Positions 8,930-18,600 of a DNA stretch of 45,529 bases are shown here, piece by piece. Within the stretch, counting starts at the first letter, position 1. Each line of letters opens with the position of its first letter. A program made the translations under genes and the position numbers. The stretch spans positions 1 to 45,529 of the forward strand of contig PLWX01000053.1 in the NCBI GenBank assembly GCA_003151155.1, read 5' to 3'. Below the pieces are notes generated by a model, which saw only the letters and a program-made list of their open reading frames with translations, had not been told where the DNA came from and made no database searches. Origin of the DNA: Acidobacteriaceae bacterium. GTDB lineage: Bacteria; Acidobacteriota; Terriglobia; Terriglobales; Acidobacteriaceae.

Positions 8930-9982
8930 TCAGTGTGCCTGATACACGCGGATCTCGGCGTCTTGCTCACCTTGTTTTCGCACCGCGGCGAAAAGTTTCC
9001 CCCACTCTGGAACGAAGAGCCCGGTTTGCGTGCCAACGGGTGTCGGGTATCGCGCAACGCCCGCGTAGTGGTCAGGATCTTTCTGTTCGAAAGCCTCCAG
9101 AACGCCGACATTGGTGAGCACGTAAATCCGGCGTCTCTCCGAGTCGTAAAAAAGGTCATCCGTCTTACCTGCAATCTCAACGGACGCAACTTCCTTTCCA
9201 GCCTCTGTATCAAAGATCAGCAACCGAGGCGGCACCCAGCCGCCCACGAAAAGACGGTGATGTGCTTCGTCGAGCGCCATCGGAAAGTTATTCTCTGCTG
9301 TGCTAACGGGCCAGCGGGCGAGGACAGCGCGCTGTGCAACGTCAACGACTTCAATCTCTTTCTTCTCGGGAACGTTAACGAAGAGACGGGTACCTGTTTC
9401 TTCAAGGCGAAACGATTCTGGATGGGCATCAATGACGACGTCCGCGAGCCTTTTACCCTTGGAGTCCAGAAAACCCAACCCTCCGGTGCCCTCTTCCCGT
9501 TTTCTGAGCTGCTTTGCGCCGGCGTATCCGACGATCACAGACTTGCTGCGGGCATCGTAGCGAATGTTGTCGGCGTCATCAGGGAACTTCACAGTCGTCA
9601 GCCCTTGAAACGTCGTCCCATCAAAAACCTTCACGACACCGTCAAGCCCGCAGGCGACGAACAATCGGTTGGTGGCGGCTTCGTAAAACACCCCTTGTGG
9701 TTCGGCCAGATCCGTAATGGTGTGCACACGCTGGCCGGATTTCAGGTTAATTACTTCAACCGTGTGGTTCTCGACAGCGGCCACGAATAGGCGCTCGCCT
9801 TTGACGTCGACGCTCAAGTGATCGATGCGTCCTTTGACGTTCGGCAGGGAGATATGGCTCTCAAGCGACAATACCGGCGACTCTTGCCCAATGACCGGTT
9901 TACTCCAGGTCAACAGTGTCGTAAGGAGCAGTGAAGTGAGGAGCGGTGTTGCGAGAGATAGCTCTACGATGCGGCATTTCAT
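8930..9982 (-). CDS. Secreted YVTN beta-propeller protein (second copy of the class)
   Basis: The ATG at 9982 follows AAGGAA and starts a 350-residue protein with a clear signal peptide (LATPLLTSLLLTTLLTW, cleavage near VIGQ). An upstream extension to 10207 runs through an unrelated pseudogene and is rejected. The mature part is a beta-propeller of YncE type, with repeats such as GERLFVAAVENHTVEVINLKSG, NRLFVACGLDGVVKVFD, TRLFVNVPEKKEIEVVDV and HRLFVGGWVPPRLLIFDTE. It resembles the protein at 4392-5402 in architecture but not closely in sequence. No catalytic residues are evident; a periplasmic binding or scaffold role is an inference. Confidence 0.8.
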   Translation of the reverse strand: MKCRIVELSLATPLLTSLLLTTLLTWSKPVIGQESPVLSLESHISLPNVKGRIDHLSVDVKGERLFVAAVENHTVEVINLKSGQRVHTITDLAEPQGVFYEAATNRLFVACGLDGVVKVFDGTTFQGLTTVKFPDDADNIRYDARSKSVIVGYAGAKQLRKREEGTGGLGFLDSKGKRLADVVIDAHPESFRLEETGTRLFVNVPEKKEIEVVDVAQRAVLARWPVSTAENNFPMALDEAHHRLFVGGWVPPRLLIFDTEAGKEVASVEIAGKTDDLFYDSERRRIYVLTNVGVLEAFEQKDPDHYAGVARYPTPVGTQTGLFVPEWGKLFAAVRKQGEQDAEIRVYQAH

Positions 9983-10000
9983 CGGGGTTCCTTCGCGTTC

Positions 10001-10267
10001 GTTATCGACGGCACCGTTGTGGCGCAAAATGTGGATGTCGTACAAACCGTGGCGGCGTCCCTGCAAGCGCCAACCATTTTTACGATCGCGCAGGATCTCA
10101 CCAAGATGTGGGTCTATGCCAAGACCGACGAGTCGGATGTGGACAACATTAAGTTTGGCAAGAATGTCACCTTCAAGGTGGATGCCCTTCCGAAGCAAAC
10201 CTTTCACGATGCGATGGTCCGCTCGTCCTGTGAGACAGCCTGTGAAAGTGTATTGAGGCCTACCTGA
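10001..10267 (+). pseudogene. Relic of an RND efflux periplasmic adaptor (HlyD/MacA type)
   Basis: From 10001 the frame reads VIDGTVVAQNVDVVQTVAAS, then a block with PTIFTIAQDLTKMWV, then KTDESDVDNIKFGKNVTFKVDALPKQTF. This is a close match to the lipoyl/beta-barrel junction of membrane-fusion adaptors of RND and MacAB-type pumps. Both ends are missing, and after KQTFHDAM the sequence leaves the family pattern and stops at 10267. About 75 of the usual 350-450 residues survive. It lies back-to-back with the start of the propeller gene, so a deletion or insertion joined the two. Confidence 0.7.
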
Positions 10268-10623
10268 ATGTTAGCTGAAGGCGGGTCACGCGTTGGCTCG
10301 TCACGCAAGAATGTTGCCATTTAGTGGTGCTGGAAGGAGTAATAAATGTCGCTGCGCTCCGCTGACTCCTTTTCGGGATAACGTCGTTTTCTGACGATTC
10401 GAATGCCAAGCGGCACTGGATCAGTACCGATAAACGCGCTAGCAATGACCGAGCGATTGCTGGCCATAAGCCGACTTATCGATAGTGATTTTAGGCGCTT
10501 GGTGTAAACCGATCTCAAACCCTTGATTCGGGAACACTGAGCGTCGTTGATTTTGAAGAATTTCCGAGCAGTTTAGGTTCGATCGGGTCCAATTGCGAAT
10601 AGTAAGGCCTGCTACCAACAACT
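10268..10623. other. Intergenic stretch, no gene seen
   Basis: About 355 bases between the adaptor relic and the terminator at 10624. Short open frames on the minus strand lack ribosome sites and family features. Likely degraded sequence. Confidence 0.35.
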
Positions 10624-10654
10624 AACAAGAAAAGCCGCCCAATCAGCGGGCGGC
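10624..10654 (-). terminator. Rho-independent terminator
   Basis: Perfect seven-pair GC stem (GCCGCCC at 10634-10640 with GGGCGGC at 10648-10654) and a seven-base loop. On the minus strand it is followed by TTTTCTTGTT. It lies 64 bases past the stop of the DUF4440 gene and should end the two-gene unit 11901-10718. Confidence 0.8.
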
Positions 10655-10717
10655 ACGAGATGATCCTTCGAAACTTTGGAACCAAATAGCCCAACATAGG
10701 GGCGGCCAATCAGACAG

Positions 10718-11164
10718 CTACGTCGCGGGCGTGGCTTGAGTCGCGATGCACTGCCATTTTCCGTTTGGCATCTTCATCCACGTATCGGTCCAGCGCACGT
10801 TAGAGTCAAACGGCTTACCCGACGCGTCGGTTCCCTTGCCTCTAAAGCCTCCGGTGGCAATGGCCGTATTCCCAAAAACGGTCACCTTCAAATCGTAGTA
10901 CTCTGCACTGCTGTATTTCATTGCTTTCGCGTCGGCCAACAATCGTGTCTTGTCGAAAACCTTGCCGTCCCGCTCAGTGTCAACCAATTTGTCGGCCAGC
11001 AGCGGCTCGACGATACTCACATCATTGTTCTGTTGCGACTTGAGCCATTGTTGCTCAAGATCAGCTACGATTTTTTCCGTTGAAGCATTTTTCTGGGCAG
11101 CACAAAAGGACGCTGTTGCCAAGACGATGAGGGTCAGCACACACCAGTAAAAGATTCTCTTCAT
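10718..11164 (-). CDS. Secreted SnoaL/NTF2-like (DUF4440) protein
   Basis: The ATG at 11164 follows AAGGAG with five-base spacing. The 148-residue product has a signal peptide (MKRIFYWCVLTLIVLATASFCAAQ) and then a DUF4440/SnoaL-like cone fold. A helix with EQQWLKSQQNNDVSIVEPLLAD is followed by alternating strands (YYDLKVTVFGNTAIATGGF, NVRWTDTWMKMPNGKWQC). Members of this group bind small hydrophobic ligands or act as accessory domains; no specific reaction can be given. It follows the 11230-11901 gene by 65 bases in the same direction and is followed by a strong terminator, so the two are probably co-transcribed. Confidence 0.85.
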   Translation of the reverse strand: MKRIFYWCVLTLIVLATASFCAAQKNASTEKIVADLEQQWLKSQQNNDVSIVEPLLADKLVDTERDGKVFDKTRLLADAKAMKYSSAEYYDLKVTVFGNTAIATGGFRGKGTDASGKPFDSNVRWTDTWMKMPNGKWQCIATQATPAT

Positions 11165-11229
11165 AGTTTCTCCTTCGTGGATTTGTCAGCTTGTGGAATC
11201 GAACTCAGTTGGACACAAGTGGTTAAAAG

Positions 11230-11901
11230 TCACTTGGTGGCGGGGCCAACGCGGGTGGTGATGGTGTCGTGATGCCATGCACCGTGATCGCGGATGTCGT
11301 ACCAGCCTTGCGCATCCTGGTTGGCGGCTTCATCGGTGGCGTAGTCCTGCCATGATTTGTAGTGTGCAAGCGTCAGGAACTGCCACGGCCCACCCTCGAT
11401 GTGTGCGAGCGTGACGTCCCCGGTTTGAACTTTCGGATTAGCGGCGCGCGCGGTGAGCGCCTTGACGAGATCCTGCCGATGCCCGGGTGCGGCGCGCCAG
11501 GTTGCAATTACGTACACGCTACCCTCGCCGCCCATTTGCTTCGTGAACTCCTCCCAGCTTGGACCGGCAACAAACGTGTCTGTGTGCCAGGCGCCGGTTG
11601 CCGGAGCACCCGCTGCTGGCGCCGAGTAGTCGGCCGGATCGATGGTGAACTTCTTTCCCAGGTGCTCGATCACCGCGAAATCCCAGTCGTCTCCGTCCTG
11701 GTGCTTCAGTACGAGGAAATGACCGGGCATGGGAGCCTTCGGATCCTGTTTCGTGAGTTCGGTCTCCAGCGCCTTGGCCTGGCCGAGCGAGGCCTTGGCG
11801 AAATGAACATGGTAAACGTCAGTGGCGGCGGGTGCGGATTGCGCAAACGAGGCGGTTGCAAACAGACACAGCGACACTACTCCAACGGCAATTCGATTCA
11901 T
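11230..11901 (-). CDS. Secreted protein with duplicated ABM-like ferredoxin fold (hypothetical)
   Basis: A 223-residue product with a signal peptide (MNRIAVGVVSLCLFATASFAQ), start supported by GGAG upstream of the ATG at 11901. Two similar segments (about 25-110 and 125-215) each have a strand with H-V-HFAKA or VIATWRAAPGH, a helix, and a later LKHQDGDDWDFAVIEHLG or IEGGPWQFLTLAHYKS strand. This is the pattern of a duplicated dimeric alpha/beta-barrel (ABM/EthD-like) fold. The family is seen in Acidobacteriota as an uncharacterised exported protein. I cannot assign a substrate. Confidence 0.75.
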   Translation of the reverse strand: MNRIAVGVVSLCLFATASFAQSAPAATDVYHVHFAKASLGQAKALETELTKQDPKAPMPGHFLVLKHQDGDDWDFAVIEHLGKKFTIDPADYSAPAAGAPATGAWHTDTFVAGPSWEEFTKQMGGEGSVYVIATWRAAPGHRQDLVKALTARAANPKVQTGDVTLAHIEGGPWQFLTLAHYKSWQDYATDEAANQDAQGWYDIRDHGAWHHDTITTRVGPATK

Positions 11902-13134
11902 GTGTTGTTCTCCAGAAATTTCAGATACGGGAAGCTTGGGCCTGAAAAAGAGGATGCCGTGGGATTGATAGGAATGGGATCCGCAGAATGTGTCTGAACT
12001 CTACAGTGCGATCGGAGGGAGAGCAAGCGCTATCGGCGCCTCAAGGACTTGAGCCGGATAGTCACACGCGAAAGGTGCTTGACACACTAATCAAGTCTGG
12101 CGGTGAGTTTATCCAGAAGACTTGCGGCAGGAAGAAACTTTTCAGAGTCCGAGTCGGTACACCCCCGCGCTTAGGGCTGCATACTTCATGTGTGCATGAA
12201 ATCAGTGCTCATAATCGCGCTAGCGGTGACCGATGGAGAGAAGCTGACTTCTCGGTAGTTATCGTGTCTCAGTGAGTGCATTGGCGAAAGTGCACTCGCT
12301 GAGATCCGCCAATTTCAGATGGGTTAAAGCCTGGGGCTCGCGTCCACCTCGGAGGCCCGCGCCAGTGCTTGCGTGTCGATATACTCCCGCTGACATTCTC
12401 CCCTATTTGCTGGAATTGCGATTCGGAAATGGCATCAAGCTGATCGAGCAAGATCCAACGGATCCTGGACCGCGATGGTCGCGGCGGTTTCGGTTTTACA
12501 TCCCCGATTTTCACGCCGACAAATAAAGTTTATATGCCGGGGTTCCATGGTGAGGAACCGGAAGTTTCTGCAGCGTTCGTTGTTTGATTACTATAAAGAA
12601 GTCTAGACGGCGCTTCGGGTGTCCTTCGGCGGAGCGATACCGCTGACCGGCACCAGTTCTTCGCGATTAATGTTGACGATGCGCCGAAAATGTATGTGCG
12701 GCTGAGTCCTCACAACGGACAAGAAGCAATGGACGTCTAACCAGTGCTCCCCTATGGGCTGATCGCGCGGTCGGCGCCATGGCCCTTCATCGACGCGAGC
12801 GCCGGGATGGGGCACCTTTTCGCCTTTGCTATTCTTCGTCTCGGTCTACAACGTCCCGGAAATCTGCGAGAGCAATGTTCAACATCTTCTGTGTCAGCTC
12901 GTTTTGCGCGTTTAGCGCGGATCTCATTACGAGGCTGAGAGACAGGGCCTGATTATCGACAGACCCTACATCAACCATGGTCACTGGTCATCGGGGTTCT
13001 GTACGGGCACACTCGAAAAGCAGCTCGCGATATTTAGTATATAGAAGATAGAGCAGGCATGGCGGTGTGAAGGGGTTTTCTTTAACTCTACCAAGGCTTT
13101 AGAATCCCACAACTCACACTTGGGAGCGCGTGAA
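11902..13134. other. 1.2-kb stretch of decayed sequence without a supported gene
   Basis: No frame here combines a ribosome site with recognisable protein sequence. Several short protein-like pieces occur in different frames, for example a plus-strand segment near 12655-12740 reading FFAINVDDAPKMYVRLSPHN before a stop. They have no start and no partner, which suggests remnants of lost genes. The stretch lies between the two-gene secreted-protein unit and the membrane protein at 13135. No terminal inverted repeats or tRNA were found. Confidence 0.4.
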
Positions 13135-13746
13135 ATGGCGAACCGTTTTATGAAGGTCTGGAGTGATCCGGTTTGGAGCAAAGTAATTGCCGCGGCAATA
13201 ATAGCGATCGCGGGCGTCGCAGGAGGGGTGATCTCTCACTACTGGGGCCCAGCCTCGAAATATTTGAGCATCCCAATTCCTCTGTGGATTGGCTTCATCG
13301 TATTTGCAACAGCTCTTGCAATCGGAGCATGGCATCGATCCAGACCTTCCAATGAGATTTATAACTTTTCTCCAGAAATCAAGCGCATGGGCGTCGATGC
13401 CCCTGACCCGAATCCGAACATAAAGTTGGATCATCCCGTGAAATGCTGGTGGACTTTCCGAAACGATTCCGTCGGCTGTATCGACGTCAGTCTCTCCGAT
13501 TTCCGTGCGAAAAACATAAAAATAAAAACAATCCCCTCGGCAATCTTGCAAGTTCAGATGCGGCATGAATGGCTGCCTCGAGACCACGGTATGCCTCAGG
13601 TTGCCGTTCTTCCTGGCCAGCTTTTCAAAGGGTGGATCTCTGCCGACGAAAGCCTCTATTCCGCCGCTCAGGTGCGAGGTCAGTTCAATAACCTCGGTAC
13701 GCTCGTTCTGAAAATCAACGGCGAGCTACGCGAATTCGAGTTGTAA
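13135..13746 (+). CDS. Two-helix membrane protein with soluble C-terminal domain (unrecognised)
   Basis: The ATG at 13135 is preceded by GGGAG at suitable spacing, favouring it over a TTG at 13120. The 203-residue product has two membrane helices near the N-terminus (VIAAAIIAIAGVAGGVISHYW and IGFIVFATALAIGAW) separated by a short loop. A soluble domain of about 140 residues follows, with a mixed beta pattern (VKCWWTFRNDSVGCIDVSLSDF, IPSAILQVQMRHEW, TLVLKINGELREFEL). I do not recognise the family. It stands alone between degraded sequence and the glycan locus, with no same-strand neighbour. A 2TM-plus-sensor layout is seen in some stress or defence proteins, but nothing here proves such a role. 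Confidence 0.6.
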   Translation: MANRFMKVWSDPVWSKVIAAAIIAIAGVAGGVISHYWGPASKYLSIPIPLWIGFIVFATALAIGAWHRSRPSNEIYNFSPEIKRMGVDAPDPNPNIKLDHPVKCWWTFRNDSVGCIDVSLSDFRAKNIKIKTIPSAILQVQMRHEWLPRDHGMPQVAVLPGQLFKGWISADESLYSAAQVRGQFNNLGTLVLKINGELREFEL

Positions 13747-13877
13747 TGGGACTTTATTCATTCTTTCGCTGTATCGTCGAGCGCTGGATTCATGGAGCAT
13801 GATCGGCCGTGCGAGTGGTCATGCCAGGACCTACCGGGTCGCACCCCCTCGTTTTCAGGACCTCCCACTCGGCATGC

Positions 13878-15581
13878 TTACTTGAGTTCGAGCACCACAG
13901 ATCCGTACGGGGCAAGGTCGATGCTGGAGGCGGCGCTCTGAAGGGTGGCCGCACTCCTAAGCAGAACTCGGCTGTCAGTAGGGACCTTCACAGTCTGCGC
14001 CTTTGCACTCATATTCAGCACAACGAGGACTCGACTGTGCTTAGTCTCTCGACGATAGGACAGGATGTCCGGATTCGTTTCGTCCAATGCAGAGTAGCTT
14101 CCTTCCGAGAAGGCAGGCATGGTGCGACGAAGTTTGATCAATTGGCGATACCAGTTGAGCAGAGAATCTGGATCGGCATCTTCGGAAGCTACGTTGACGG
14201 TTGCGTGATTGGCAGCCACCGGCAGCCACGGTTTATCACCGGTGTTAAACCCGGCATTGATCGTGGAATCCCACTGCATTGGAGTTCGCTCACCATCCCG
14301 TCCCTTATCTTTGGGCCAGCCCCTTTTTCCAACGACATCCAACACATCCTCCAGTCGGGTTGGATCGCTATTGACCATGCCGATTTCTTCGCCGTAATAG
14401 AGGATGGGCGTGCCCCGGAGGGTGAGATACAGGGCGGACATCAATTTCGCAATCTGCGGGTTATGTTCACCATCGCCATAGCGATCAAGCCAGCGGCGGA
14501 TGTCATGATTGCTGAGCACATACACGGGCCAGCCTTTTACAGGATTGCTTTCGATCGCGGCGATCTTCTCGCGGAATTCCGGCGCAGAGAGCTTGTTGAT
14601 CATGGTGAAGTTGAAGTACATCGGCATGTGCAGCTCGTTGTTGTTAGGGCCGTAGTACTCCGCGAGCTTCTCCGATGTGCTGGTCCAGGTTTCACCGATG
14701 AGCACACGCCCGGAATATGCGTCGGTGACTTTGCGAAGTTTCTGGAGCTCTGTGTGCACCTCAGGAAGGTTGGCGGTATAGAGGCGCTGCTGCTGGTTCA
14801 CAACGAAGGCATATTTTTCGGGCGTGGAAGGATTGTCGCGCAGCTTCGGATCTTCAAACAGAGTATCTACGGCATCGAGACGGAAGCCGTACACGCCGCG
14901 ATCGAACCAGAAGCGGACAGCGTCGAACATTTCTTTTTCGACTGCAAAATTCCGCCAATTCAGGTCGGGCTGCCGATAGTCAAAAGCGTGGTAGTACCAC
15001 TGCCCTCGAGTGGAGTCGAACTCCCAGGCCGGGCCTCCGAAAACGGACAGCCAATTATTCGGTGGCTGGCCCGGCGCTTTCCCATCGCGCCAAATGTAGT
15101 AATCGCTGTAGGGATTGGTTTTCGACTTACGCGATTCCTGAAACCAGTGGTGCTGGTCGGAGCTGTGGTTGACGACGAAATCGAGAATGACTTTGATGTT
15201 TCTCTTTCTCGCTTCACTCACTAACCGGTCGAAATCCGCGAGCGTCCCGTAGCGGGGATCGATGGCGCGGTAGTCGGAAACATCGTAGCCGAAATCCACC
15301 TGCGGCGAGGGGAAGCATGGCGTGATCCAGATCGCATCGATGCCGAGCATCTGAAGATAGTCGAGGTGCGAGGTGATTCCCTTGAGGTCTCCAGTTCCGT
15401 CGTTGTCGGAATCGGCAAAGCTGCGCGGATATAGTTCATAGAACACTGCAGTCTTCCACCAGTCCGGACGGTCGGCGGTGGGGTTCGGTGGCATGACGGC
15501 ACTGTTTTCTTTCGTCGCGGCTGCGACGAATAGAGTCAGAAGCAGCCATGCCGAAACTGCGAGAATGCTGGAGCGGAACAT
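13878..15581 (-). CDS. Secreted GH13 alpha-glucosidase (oligo-1,6-glucosidase-like)
   Basis: I choose the ATG at 15581 (AGGAG, eight-base spacing, good signal peptide FRSSILAVSAWLLLTLFVAA) over 15638, giving 567 residues. All GH13 core motifs are present. Region I is DFVVNH. Region II is GFRLDAVD with nucleophile Asp236. Region III is LIGETW with acid/base Glu297. Region IV is LSNHD with Asp360. The FYELYPRSFADSDNDGTGDLKGI opening and GYDVSDYRAIDP loop are typical of exo-acting alpha-glucosidases, oligo-1,6-glucosidases and trehalose-type enzymes rather than endo-amylases. The enzyme should act in the periplasm on short alpha-glucosides. A terminator separates it from the TonB receptor gene upstream, so it likely has its own promoter or depends on read-through. 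Confidence 0.9.
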   Translation of the reverse strand: MFRSSILAVSAWLLLTLFVAAATKENSAVMPPNPTADRPDWWKTAVFYELYPRSFADSDNDGTGDLKGITSHLDYLQMLGIDAIWITPCFPSPQVDFGYDVSDYRAIDPRYGTLADFDRLVSEARKRNIKVILDFVVNHSSDQHHWFQESRKSKTNPYSDYYIWRDGKAPGQPPNNWLSVFGGPAWEFDSTRGQWYYHAFDYRQPDLNWRNFAVEKEMFDAVRFWFDRGVYGFRLDAVDTLFEDPKLRDNPSTPEKYAFVVNQQQRLYTANLPEVHTELQKLRKVTDAYSGRVLIGETWTSTSEKLAEYYGPNNNELHMPMYFNFTMINKLSAPEFREKIAAIESNPVKGWPVYVLSNHDIRRWLDRYGDGEHNPQIAKLMSALYLTLRGTPILYYGEEIGMVNSDPTRLEDVLDVVGKRGWPKDKGRDGERTPMQWDSTINAGFNTGDKPWLPVAANHATVNVASEDADPDSLLNWYRQLIKLRRTMPAFSEGSYSALDETNPDILSYRRETKHSRVLVVLNMSAKAQTVKVPTDSRVLLRSAATLQSAASSIDLAPYGSVVLELK

Positions 15582-15610
15582 GAATCGATCTCCTGAGTTC
15601 GCGATGGGTG

Positions 15611-15636
15611 AAAAAAGGGCCTGCGGGTGCAGGCCC
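15611..15636 (-). terminator. Rho-independent terminator after the TonB receptor gene
   Basis: Perfect eight-pair stem (GGGCCTGC at 15617-15624 with GCAGGCCC at 15629-15636), a four-base loop, and six T residues on the minus strand (15616-15611). It lies between the stop of the receptor gene and the start of the GH13 gene. No T-run follows on the plus strand, so it acts in one direction. Confidence 0.85.
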
Positions 15637-15694
15637 AAGAGGAGGTCATGCTTCGAGGGATGCGCAGCGTGAAGATAACCGAGGGTGCCTCGGG

Positions 15695-18600
15695 CTAAAA
15701 CACGAACCTGGCAGCCAACTGGATCTCACGATTCGTGTATTGGCGTACTCCGGTGACCTTACCAAAGTTGGAGTCGTTGAAGTTTCCATCCGGATTCGTG
15801 AACTGTGGTGTATTCATGACGTTGAAAGCATCAGCGTGCAATTCGAGCGTAAAGCGCTCGGTGAAATGCAGGTTTTTCTGCACGCTAAGATCAACATCGC
15901 GGTAGCCGGGCCCGAAGATCTGGTTGCGCCCTAAGGTTCCCACGCGGGCATAGACGGGCTTTCCGTCGAAACCGGTAATGGTGGGAATGTCAGCAGAGAA
16001 CACAGCGGGATTGAACCAATACCCGCTAATGCTCTTGGGATAACTGATTGAGCCGACGAGGTCGGGCCGGTTTGTGGGGTTCGCAAGGCTTGTGGACAGG
16101 TCCATCGGCGTGCCCGTTTGAAGCTGAGTGATGACGTTCACCTGCCAGCCACCAAGCGCGAGCTCAAGCGGACGGGAGATGTCGGCGCCGAAGCGGCGGC
16201 CGCGGCCGAATGGGATCTCGTAGAGGATCGAAGAGCTGAAGATATGGCGCTGGTCCTGGTTAGAGTTGCCGTAGTTAAATCCAGGCTCGTAGAACGCCTG
16301 GAAGGCGGCACCAGTGAACGCTCCCGGCGAATTGTCGAGAGTGTGCGACCAAGTGTAGCTTCCAGTGACCATCAGGTTCTTCTCGCGATGCTCGGCGTGA
16401 ACCTGCAGACCGTTGTAGTTGCCGTAACCGTTGTAGTCGATATACGTGATTCCGCCAAAATTCGGCAACGGCTTGGTCCCGGTGCCGATCTGATAGTTGT
16501 TGTACGGATAGTAGGTCGCCAGATTGCCGCTGTGGCTGCCGACATACGCGACATTTAGGACGTTCTTTTCGCCAAGCTGCTGCGACAATTGGAAGTTCCA
16601 CTCCTGAACACGCGAGTGGTGGTTGTCCTGGTTCACACCATTCATGGAAAGTCCGGCAGGCGGGTTCTGGGCATCGAAGTTCACATAACCCGGAGAGGGC
16701 AGCGGACTGCTAACGGCATTTGAGTTGGTATTAATCGGGCAGGTGTACGGAGCAAATGTGGTCGCCGATTGACCGCTGAGAGTAATGCAATTTCCCTGGA
16801 AAGCATACTCGTACTTGGTTGCCTGGAACGGCACTTGATAGTCGAGCTGATAGCCGATGCCACCGTTGTCGATGAAGTAGAAAATTCCATAGCCGCCTCG
16901 CAGGACGGTCTTGCCGTTCCCGAATAGGTCATAAGCAAGTCCTACGCGAGGGGCGAAGTTGTTGTACTCCTGATTGACGATGCTCTTGGGAACGCCATTC
17001 TGGCCTGCCAACAACACCGTGCCGGTGTTTACATCGAACGAGGACATCCGGTTGTGCATTTCGTACGGCCAGGTGAGGAGGTCGTAACGAATGCCGAGAT
17101 TCAAGGTCAGACGGCGGGTGATGCGCCAGTCATCCTGAGCGAAGAAGCCATCTTCCTGGTTGATTTCGCCGTAGAAGCCGTTCTGGTAGCCGACCGAATA
17201 GTTATCAACGCCGCCTACGAGTAGCTCCGAGGGCTCATATCCGGTGAAGTCCCCGCCGTTAGGCGCGATGAAGAAGAAGCCCTTCGGGGCGACCGCGGTG
17301 AAGTAGGAGATCTGTCGGCGAATCAGGGTTGCACCGAACTTAAAGCTATGGTTTCCCTTCACCCGAGTGAGTGCGTCGGAGATCTCATACGTGTTTTGCG
17401 GGACCGTATAAGTTCCGTAGTCGCCGGTGTAGCTGATTTCCCCGCCGGTGCCGCCGATCAGAGCACCGCCGCTGTAGAGAGGGTCGCCATTGTGGTTGCA
17501 ATTGACGATGCCGAGCTGGTCACAAACATTCACGCCATAGGCAGCCGGAATATACGCGTAGTTGATACGGGTATAGCCAATTCGCAGTTCGTTCACGATA
17601 TTGGGAGTGAACGTGTGCGTCTCGCCGAGAGCCCAACTGCGGGCGCGGGTGTAGTCGCCACCACCGAGACCAGGCAGGAAGTCGAACGAGTTGGTTTTGA
17701 AGCTGGTTGAGTTGTCGTAGCTGAAGCGCGCAAATAGGTTGTCGTGCGAGCCCGCAATGTAGTCCATGCGGATATCGAAGGTGTTGTCCTTCAGCGTCTG
17801 CTGCTGGTTCGAGACAAGGTAATTATTGGTCGCCCGATCGGTAAAGGTGGGCATGGGGAAGGCGTTGAGGTAATTCAGGGCGGCTTGGTTCATGCGGTCC
17901 GCGGGAATGATGTTGCCGCTGAAAGGCTGGCAGGTCATCGGATCGAAGATCTGTCCCGGACTGATAGTGCCCGCTAACGGACTGCCTGCGCAGACCGGGT
18001 ACACCGTGGTGTACTTGCCGCCGGTAAATGCTGGGTTAAGCAGTTCCGAGAAGTTGCCCGTGCGCATGTCGGCGGTGGGCACGGTCATGGTGAAGGCGTT
18101 GATTGGCGTGTTCTCTCGCCAGCCCTGATAATCGCCAAACATGAACAATTTGTTCTTGAGCACCGGTCCGCCCACGGAGCCACCAAACTGGTGGCGCTTA
18201 AATGGAGGATTGGGAGTCTCTGGGGCGCCTTGAAAGCGATAGTTGGGATTCGAATCGAGTCCCCCGCTGCGGTAGTACTCGAATCCGGAGCCATGAAACT
18301 GATTGGTGCCTTGCTTGATGGAGCTGACGATGATCGCGCCGCCCGCGCGGCCGAACTCGGCCGGAGCTACGCTGGTGTTGACCTTGAATTCCTGGGTTGC
18401 ATCGACCGGTGGAAAGATCAGGATGGTGTTTACGAGGCCCTCGTTATTGTCGATGCCATCGAGGATGAAGTTGTTCGCCTGCGGGCGCAAGCCATTCACG
18501 GAAAGTGCCGCGCCGCCGCTATCTTTGTTGCGATAGGTTTCGGTATTTCCACCAATGCCGCTGGCGTTATCGCCGTACTGGCCGCGGGTAACGCCCGGAG

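Noticed and set aside
9983-10207. N-terminal extension of the second propeller gene
   Set aside because: It runs antisense through the RND adaptor relic; a signal peptide and ribosome site support the start at 9982.
13800-13877. Possible terminator hairpin (CGAGTGG / CCACTCG) after the GH13 gene
   Set aside because: The arms are more than 40 bases apart and no T-run follows on the minus strand.
13809-15224. 471-codon open frame on the plus strand
   Set aside because: It lies antisense to the GH13 gene, has no family features, and the minus strand shows all GH13 catalytic motifs.
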